Shown here: positions 14,630 through 19,240 of the stretch, in pieces | How the letters are laid out: each line of letters starts with the position of its first letter | How positions within the stretch are numbered: position 1 is the first letter of the stretch | Source of the DNA: Faecalicatena fissicatena | GTDB lineage: Bacteria > Bacillota > Clostridia > Lachnospirales > Lachnospiraceae | Assembly (NCBI GenBank): GCA_001028025.1 | Contig: LDAQ01000109.1 | Location: forward strand, 1 to 19,240 | Length of the DNA: 19,240 bases | Direction: 5' to 3' | The notes under the pieces: model-generated | Told to the model about the DNA's origin: nothing | What the model saw: only the letters and a program-made list of their open reading frames with translations | Databases searched by the model: none | Translations under genes and position numbers: made by a program

Positions 14630-16117
14630 ATGAAGATAGCCGGACTGGATATCGGGACAACCGGATGTAAGCTGACAGTATTTGATGAAAACGGAGAATA
14701 TCTGGACAAGTCATATCAGGACTATCCGGTTTCCAGAGGGAGCGGTGAACATGAGACCGATGCCGAAGCCATTTTGGAAGGTGTTTATCACGTCATTCGG
14801 CAGATGAGCAGCAAGTTTCCGGATATTTCAGGCATCGGGGTAACCAGCTTTGGAGAAACGTTCGTTATGACAGACGGGGAAGGCAGACCGCTTCACCGGG
14901 CCATGCTCTATACAGATCCAAGAGGTGCGAAGGAATGCCGGGAACTGGAAAATAAACTGGGAGGGAAAATCATCGCATCCATTACAGGCCTGAAGCCCCA
15001 TGAGATGTACAGCCTTCCGAAAATCATGTGGATGAAGAAACATCATCCCGAGATCTACAACAAAGCAAAACACATCTTCCTAATGGAAGATTTCGTAATA
15101 TATGCACTCACCGGGGAAGCAAAAATTGATTATTCCCTGGCCAGCAGAACCATGGGGTTTGATATCACATTTCTTAGATGGAGCAGTGAGCTGTTCGATG
15201 CCGCAGGGGTAGATATGAAGCTGATGTCAGAGCCTGTGCTTACCGGCACACTGGCAGGTACCGTAACAAAAGGGGCCGCTGAAAAAACCGGACTGGCCGA
15301 AAACACAAAAATTGTAGCCGTCAGCCATGATCAGGTTGCAGCGGCCGTGGGCGCCGGGGTGTTCAGTTCCGACAAAGCAGTTGACGGGGCAGGTACCGTG
15401 GAGTGTCTGACTCCTGTTTATGACGGACTGCCAAATCTGGAGGATATGTACCGGGGCAACTATTCGGCTGTTCCTTACGTCATCCCCGGAAAATATGTCT
15501 GCTACGCCTTCTCCTATACCGGAGGCGCCCTGATCCAGTGGTGCGTGGATACAATAGCCAAAAAGGAAAAAGAGCTGGCTTCAGAAATGGGGATTTCCGT
15601 AAATGAGCTGCTGGAAAAAGAATCCGAAAGCCCCACGGGACTGCTGGTTCTGCCCCATTTTGCCGGGGCCGCCACCCCCTATATGGATACCGGCTCCCGG
15701 GGTGCCATTGTGGGACTCACGGCAGCACATACTGCCGGAGATATTTACAGGGCCTGCATGGAAGGCGTTGTCTACGAGATGATGCTGAATATGGAATACT
15801 TAAAAGAATCCGGCGTAAAGTTTAAGATGCTTCACGCCACAGGAGGCGGAGCCCGCTCAGAAGTCTGGATGCAGATGAAAGCGGATATGCTGAACGTCCC
15901 CATTACCGCACTGGAAACCCTGGATGCCGGCACCGTGGGAAGCGCCATGCTTACAGGGATCGCGGCGGGCTGTTTCCGGGATCTGGAGGACGCGCAGAAT
16001 GCAATGGTAAAGACACGCAAAGTATATACTCCTGATCCTTTGATGCATGAAAAATACTGCAAAATATACGAGCGGTACCGGAAATTGTATCAGGCAGTCA
16101 GACCGCTTGTTTCATAA
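14630..16117 (+). CDS. FGGY family carbohydrate kinase (xylulokinase-like)
   Basis: Phosphorylates a sugar, probably a ketose, with ATP. The 495-residue protein starts MKIAGLDIGTTGCKLTVFD, the phosphate-1 loop. It has DGAGTVECLTP as the phosphate-2/adenosine region and HATGGGARSEVWMQMKADML from about residue 402, the C-terminal FGGY signature with the catalytic-side glycine cluster. DAGTVGSAMLTGIAAG follows. ATG 14630 with AGGTGG upstream is preferred over GTG 14621, which abuts the aldolase stop. Pairing with an aldolase and a ketose-forming isomerase suggests D-xylulose or D-fructose as substrate, but this subfamily has many specificities. Confidence 0.88.
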   Translation: MKIAGLDIGTTGCKLTVFDENGEYLDKSYQDYPVSRGSGEHETDAEAILEGVYHVIRQMSSKFPDISGIGVTSFGETFVMTDGEGRPLHRAMLYTDPRGAKECRELENKLGGKIIASITGLKPHEMYSLPKIMWMKKHHPEIYNKAKHIFLMEDFVIYALTGEAKIDYSLASRTMGFDITFLRWSSELFDAAGVDMKLMSEPVLTGTLAGTVTKGAAEKTGLAENTKIVAVSHDQVAAAVGAGVFSSDKAVDGAGTVECLTPVYDGLPNLEDMYRGNYSAVPYVIPGKYVCYAFSYTGGALIQWCVDTIAKKEKELASEMGISVNELLEKESESPTGLLVLPHFAGAATPYMDTGSRGAIVGLTAAHTAGDIYRACMEGVVYEMMLNMEYLKESGVKFKMLHATGGGARSEVWMQMKADMLNVPITALETLDAGTVGSAMLTGIAAGCFRDLEDAQNAMVKTRKVYTPDPLMHEKYCKIYERYRKLYQAVRPLVS

Positions 16118-16140
16118 GATAAAAAGTCTATAGAAGATTA

Positions 16141-16172
16141 TCCGGGCTGAAAGCAGAGCTTTTCAGCCCGGA
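16141..16172 (+). promoter_or_regulatory. Intercistronic 12-bp perfect hairpin
   Basis: TCCGGGCTGAAA (16141-16152) pairs perfectly with TTTCAGCCCGGA (16161-16172) around an 8-nt loop. No T-run follows and the next gene's ribosome binding site is 10 nt downstream, so it is more likely an mRNA-processing or stability element, or a partial terminator, than a full stop to transcription. Confidence 0.6.
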
Positions 16173-16194
16173 ACCCATGAAAGGAGTAATTTAT

Positions 16195-17178
16195 ATGAAC
16201 CCATATATCGGATGTGAATCCCAGCTGTACGGGATCGAAGAACACAGACTGACAGGAGGCCGGGGCGACGGAATGCGCCTGCTTATCGTCCGTAACGGCA
16301 AAGGCATGGAGATGACGGTTTCCCTGGATCGGGCAGCGGATATCTCCCGGCTCAGTTTCGACGGATGCAACATGTCCTATTTTTCCCCCTGCGGTTATGT
16401 TTCGCCCGTATATTATCAGGCCACTGGTTCCGACTGGCTCAAATCCTTTACCGCCGGCTTTTTAACAACCTGCGGTCTGCAGGCCGTGGGAAACCCCTGT
16501 GAGGATGAAGGAGAGATCCTCCCCCTGCACGGCTCCATAGCCAATACCCCGGCAGAGCAGGCATACTGGTTCGAAGAAAAAGAGTCCCTCATCATACGCG
16601 CCCGGATCCAGGACGAAACCCTCTTCGGACGCAAACTCAGAATGCACCGTGAAATCTGTGTAAGCCTAAAGGAAAACACATTTACAGTTCAGGATACCAT
16701 AGAAAACACAGGCGACACGAAACAGCCCTTTGAGATCCTCTACCACATGAACATGGGATATCCCCTTCTGGACGAAGACAGCATTCTGGAAATCCCCGCC
16801 CGGGAAGTACTGCCCAGAGACGACCACGCCGCCGCAGACATCCAAAATTGCCTGAAGATAGATAAGCCCCAGGCAGGTTACACCGAAAGATGCTACTACC
16901 ACCGTTTCAAAGACAAAACCGGCCAGGCCTCCATCTATCAGCCCAAACGAAACAAGGGCCTGAAAATCGAATTTGATGCCGAAAAACTGGACGGCTTCAC
17001 CCAATGGAAAATGATGGGCATCCGCGACTACGTCCTCGGCCTCGAGTGCGGGAACTGCTATCCTGATGGCCGTAATATCATGCGCCAGACCGGAATGCTA
17101 AAATTCCTCGATCCAGGCCAATCCATAACATATCAGGTTAAAATAACAGAGATAACAACCCCTCTCTCTTTTTCTTAA
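16195..17178 (+). CDS. Aldose 1-epimerase-like protein, DUF4432 family
   Basis: A 327-residue protein with the galactose-mutarotase-like beta-sandwich character of the DUF4432 group, which is often encoded in sugar catabolic operons. Recognisable segments are VSLDRAADISRLSFDGCNMS, SFTAGFLTTCGLQAVGNPC, LPLHGSIANTPAE, ILYHMNMGYPLLDE and the C-terminal GLECGNCYPDGR. The biochemical role of DUF4432 proteins is largely unassigned; anomer interconversion or a related isomerisation is inferred from the fold. ATG 16195 follows AAAGGAG at 16180-16185 and is preferred over ATG 16177, which overlaps that site. It is the last clear gene of the operon. Confidence 0.82.
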   Translation: MNPYIGCESQLYGIEEHRLTGGRGDGMRLLIVRNGKGMEMTVSLDRAADISRLSFDGCNMSYFSPCGYVSPVYYQATGSDWLKSFTAGFLTTCGLQAVGNPCEDEGEILPLHGSIANTPAEQAYWFEEKESLIIRARIQDETLFGRKLRMHREICVSLKENTFTVQDTIENTGDTKQPFEILYHMNMGYPLLDEDSILEIPAREVLPRDDHAAADIQNCLKIDKPQAGYTERCYYHRFKDKTGQASIYQPKRNKGLKIEFDAEKLDGFTQWKMMGIRDYVLGLECGNCYPDGRNIMRQTGMLKFLDPGQSITYQVKITEITTPLSFS

Positions 17179-17290
17179 AGGGTACCTATGTTTCATTGGT
17201 GGAAGTCTTTACGGTTATATGCTAAAATAGCTAATAAACAAAGTCTGTGCTTACAAAGCGCAATAGGCTAGCTCATTTATTAGGTGGGGT

Positions 17291-17842
17291 ATGAAAAAAT
17301 TGCTCATTTTCTTGGTGTCCATGTTAATAGCCGTATCTCTATGTGCTTGTTCTTCCACAAGTACAACATATACAATTAATAAAAATGGAACAAGCTATGT
17401 AGTCGACACTGTAAATAATACCATTTCCAATGGAACACATTCTTATCAGTATTCGTTCTCCGGTAATTCTTCTTCATACGTAGTTAGCATTATATACCCG
17501 GATGGTTCTACTTACTGGTGGCGGCAAGAAAGTGGAAGGTATTCTTCCAATGGCAGTGGTGGTTGGAGCGATGATTATGACGCAAACCGTTACGTAGATG
17601 GTGATACATTGTGCGATGTTCTTTTGGAAAAAGCACCGAAAGAATCTAGTTCCGGCAATTTTTTTATAGTTATCTTCTTACTTGCAGTTGGTATATTTAA
17701 TATTGCTTCGCCTTATAACTCTTGGTATTTGCAGTATGGGTGGAGATACAAAAATGCGGAACCATCTGATTCTGCTTTGACAATTAACCGCATAGCTGGC
17801 GGAGTCGCAATTATTGTTGCCGCCATTATGATTTTCCTATAG
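17291..17842 (+). CDS. Small membrane-anchored lipoprotein with C-terminal DUF6199-like region
   Basis: The 183-residue product has a lipoprotein signal: KK, a hydrophobic stretch, then the lipobox LCAC with Cys20. A Ser/Thr/Asn/Gly-rich extracellular part follows with SYVVDTVNNTIS and a WWRQESGRY segment. A membrane span lies at about residues 122-140 (FFIVIFLLAVGIF), then NSWYLQYGWRYKNAEPSDSA and a last hydrophobic segment. The end resembles small membrane proteins I recall as DUF6199. Function is unknown. AGGTGGGG precedes the ATG. It is more AT-rich than the preceding operon and probably a separate unit, since 112 bp of mostly featureless DNA lies before it. Confidence 0.75.
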   Translation: MKKLLIFLVSMLIAVSLCACSSTSTTYTINKNGTSYVVDTVNNTISNGTHSYQYSFSGNSSSYVVSIIYPDGSTYWWRQESGRYSSNGSGGWSDDYDANRYVDGDTLCDVLLEKAPKESSSGNFFIVIFLLAVGIFNIASPYNSWYLQYGWRYKNAEPSDSALTINRIAGGVAIIVAAIMIFL

Positions 17843-17924
17843 CTATAGCGCAGCAATAAGTTTTCAGTTGTTATCAAGATTATGAGTGGCAGATAACCCG
17901 GCGAAGAATGGCAGAAGTCCCGCT

Positions 17925-18614
17925 TCAGACAGGCGGCCTCCCCCCTTCCCCCTCCCTCAAAAACATAAGTATAAATCCTCCGGCCAGCAGTCCCCCCGCT
18001 ATCCATATTGAATGCAGCCCGATGGTTCGGCTCATAATTGCCCCCACCGCTGCTCCCACAGCAAATATCAAGATCACAAAATAATAATGCATACTTTTCT
18101 TTCTCAGCGTCTTATCTTTTGTAATATGATACCTGCAGAGCATTTCTGTGGCACTTCGCATATTGCCGATACACATGGTAGTAGCACAGGGAATTCCCCT
18201 GAATTTACGGAAGCTGTTAACCTGCATGGCACAGGCAAAAGACATCAGTACATTAGCCAGTACATCAAAAGATTGCGGCAGAATCCCCACCACAGCAAGC
18301 AAGACCACCTCCACAATCAGGACAATCTGCCGCCAGTGTATTCTCTGGTAATCTTTATATAAATGGTGTACCCATTCCGTCACATATACCCCGCCGATAA
18401 AGGCAGCCAGAGGCATCAGATAATGAAGCGCCGTCCCCCAGTTCCCCTGTGCCAGGTTCTGCCCCAGCAATACAATATTCCCGGTCTGGGCATTGGCAAA
18501 CACCTTCCCTCTGCAGTTGTACGAATATGCATCCTGAAATCCTCCCGCCAGCGTCAATAATACCGCCAACACCATAGATTCCGACATCTGCTGTTTTGCT
18601 TTTAAATTAATCAT
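17925..18614 (-). CDS. YoaK/DUF1275 family membrane protein
   Basis: A 229-residue protein with about six hydrophobic segments and the family's typical opening: LAGGFQDAYSY, then FANAQTGNIVLLGQNLA. The middle contains CAMQVNSFRKFRGIPCATTM and GNMRSATEML, well-conserved blocks of DUF1275. Function is unestablished; it is a likely transporter or permease of unknown substrate. The start is supported by GGAGG 8 nt upstream (minus strand, about 18623-18627). It converges with the lipoprotein gene, with about 80 bp between stops and no clear terminator. Confidence 0.9.
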   Translation of the reverse strand: MINLKAKQQMSESMVLAVLLTLAGGFQDAYSYNCRGKVFANAQTGNIVLLGQNLAQGNWGTALHYLMPLAAFIGGVYVTEWVHHLYKDYQRIHWRQIVLIVEVVLLAVVGILPQSFDVLANVLMSFACAMQVNSFRKFRGIPCATTMCIGNMRSATEMLCRYHITKDKTLRKKSMHYYFVILIFAVGAAVGAIMSRTIGLHSIWIAGGLLAGGFILMFLREGEGGRPPV

Positions 18615-18652
18615 TTGTCTAACCTCCAGCGCAAAAAAACATTTCCATCACT

Positions 18653-18680
18653 ATTATACGACCTTCTCACCCAAAGTAAA
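18653..18680 (-). promoter_or_regulatory. Probable sigma-A promoter of the YoaK-family gene
   Basis: Minus-strand TATAAT (18653-18658) with TTTACT (18675-18680, 4 of 6 to consensus) at 16-bp spacing, about 40 bp upstream of the start codon. Confidence 0.55.
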
Positions 18681-19007
18681 GAGATTTAGCAACGTGCTTT
18701 GGGCACGGCGCGGATGGGGACGCTTTATGACAGGGATGCCGGTGGGATCTCTGACCGGAGCAGCGGATGGAATAGAATTGACGTAACGTCTATATCCCCA
18801 GCAGTCTTTTTAACAGACTTGAATACCGATTAAAAGTAAATCCAATCTCATAAAGTATAAACGCGGGTCAAAAACGTACTGAAGACATAAAAGTAGCACC
18901 AATCCAATCTCCATACGCTGCCCCCGTTTGAGTTCCCACCCAAGGAACGAAAAATCCCCTCCCACTGGAAGCACCAGCTCCATGAAGGGATAGCCGCAAA
19001 CCGCCCT
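18681..19007. other. Non-coding stretch with minor hairpins
   Basis: No convincing conserved gene. Small inverted repeats occur at 18693-18707 (CGTGC/GCACG) and 18803-18819 (AGTCT/AGACT). On the minus strand there are two overlapping short frames, one of 57 codons from ATG 18983 without a ribosome binding site, and one of 55 codons from ATG 19015 described separately. The stretch abuts the large palindrome and may belong to the same repeat unit. Confidence 0.4.
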
Positions 19008-19015
19008 AAGAACAT
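18848..19015 (-). CDS. Possible 55-residue ORF starting inside the palindrome arm
   Basis: From ATG 19015 on the minus strand a frame of 55 codons starts MFLGRFAAIPSWSWCFQW and ends in TRVYTL. An AAAGGA-type ribosome binding site lies 6 nt upstream, within the left arm of the palindrome. The product is rich in Trp and Phe, which is unusual for a real protein, and I recognise no family. It could be a toxin-like small protein but is more likely a chance frame in a repeat. Confidence 0.15.
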   Translation of the reverse strand: MFLGRFAAIPSWSWCFQWEGIFRSLGGNSNGGSVWRLDWCYFYVFSTFLTRVYTL

Positions 19016-19240
19016 ACCTGTCCTTTCAAAAACGCTAAAGCGGGCCTTAGAAATTCCTGGTGGGGAACAGCCGCGAAAATGGAGAGATTTTTCGATTCCG
19101 AATCGAAAAATCGGCTGACCCAGCGCGAGAAATCATCGGATTTCTTGCGATGTGTCAGCTGTGCTCCATTTTCGCGGCTGTTTCCCGCCTGGAATTTCTT
19201 AGGTCCGTGTCCGCATTTTTGAAAGGACAGGTATGTTCTT
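19008..19240. repeat. 233-bp near-palindromic element with two internal hairpins
   Basis: The left arm 19008-19084 and right arm 19164-19240 are inverted copies of 77 nt with 10 mismatches by direct comparison; the outer 25 bases and inner 19 match exactly. Between them lie a perfect 12-bp hairpin with a 3-nt loop (19086-19097 with 19101-19112) and a second hairpin. The second has GCTGAC/GTCAGC (19114-19119, 19154-19159) and, inside, an 11-bp stem with one G-U pair (19124-19134, 19139-19149). The whole can fold as a cruciform-like three-way structure. No protein is encoded inside. It ends exactly at the window edge, so the arms may extend further. Candidates are a MITE-like mobile repeat, a structured RNA or a dispersed intergenic palindrome. 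Confidence 0.85.

Noticed and set aside
1..19240. CRISPR arrays, tRNA or rRNA genes
   Set aside because: No regularly spaced direct repeats and no recognisable tRNA or rRNA sequence were seen on either strand.

Overview
The window looks like a chromosomal segment of a spore-forming Clostridia species, most likely Lachnospiraceae. Reasons are the dipicolinate synthase pair dpaA-dpaB, purine-rich AGGAGG-type ribosome binding sites, a LacI-regulated ABC sugar operon without its own ATPase gene, an IS66-type element and moderate GC with AT-rich islands. The genus is inferred from gene content, not proven.

Left part (1-3800, minus strand): the window opens inside the first gene of an IS66-family insertion sequence. 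Next come a non-coding gap, an AT-rich phage-defence gene of the AIPR (abortive infection) family, and guaA, whose 3' end is a known hotspot for genomic islands. This GuaA is unusual because the catalytic core of its glutaminase domain is missing.

Middle-left (3820-7500, plus strand): a structured intergenic region with three hairpins and a terminator-like stem leads into dpaA-dpaB, preceded by a sigma-K-like promoter. An asparagine synthase follows, and the block closes with a 21-bp perfect terminator stem.

Middle-right (7629-17178): a LacI-family repressor is divergent from a sugar operon. The operon promoter is a perfect TTGACA/TATAAT pair with an 18-bp perfect palindrome filling its spacer. 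The operon appears to have been GH38 alpha-mannosidase, D-lyxose (mannose) isomerase, solute-binding protein, two permeases, class II ketose-bisphosphate aldolase, FGGY kinase and a DUF4432 aldose-epimerase-like protein. The last five genes are intact. The first three are shredded between 8913 and 11923 into about ten blocks in shuffled order and orientation, each still in a clean reading frame. This is either a chimeric or mis-assembled stretch (such as multiple-displacement-amplification chimeras) or a very recent complex rearrangement. The intended pathway would be uptake of a mannoside or lyxose-type sugar, release and isomerisation to a ketose, phosphorylation, and aldol cleavage to triose phosphate.

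Right part (17179-19240): a small AT-rich lipoprotein gene converges on a YoaK/DUF1275 membrane protein. The window ends in a 233-bp near-palindrome with 77-nt arms enclosing two further hairpins. Both window ends lie in repeat-like DNA, as expected if this is a whole contig from a draft assembly.
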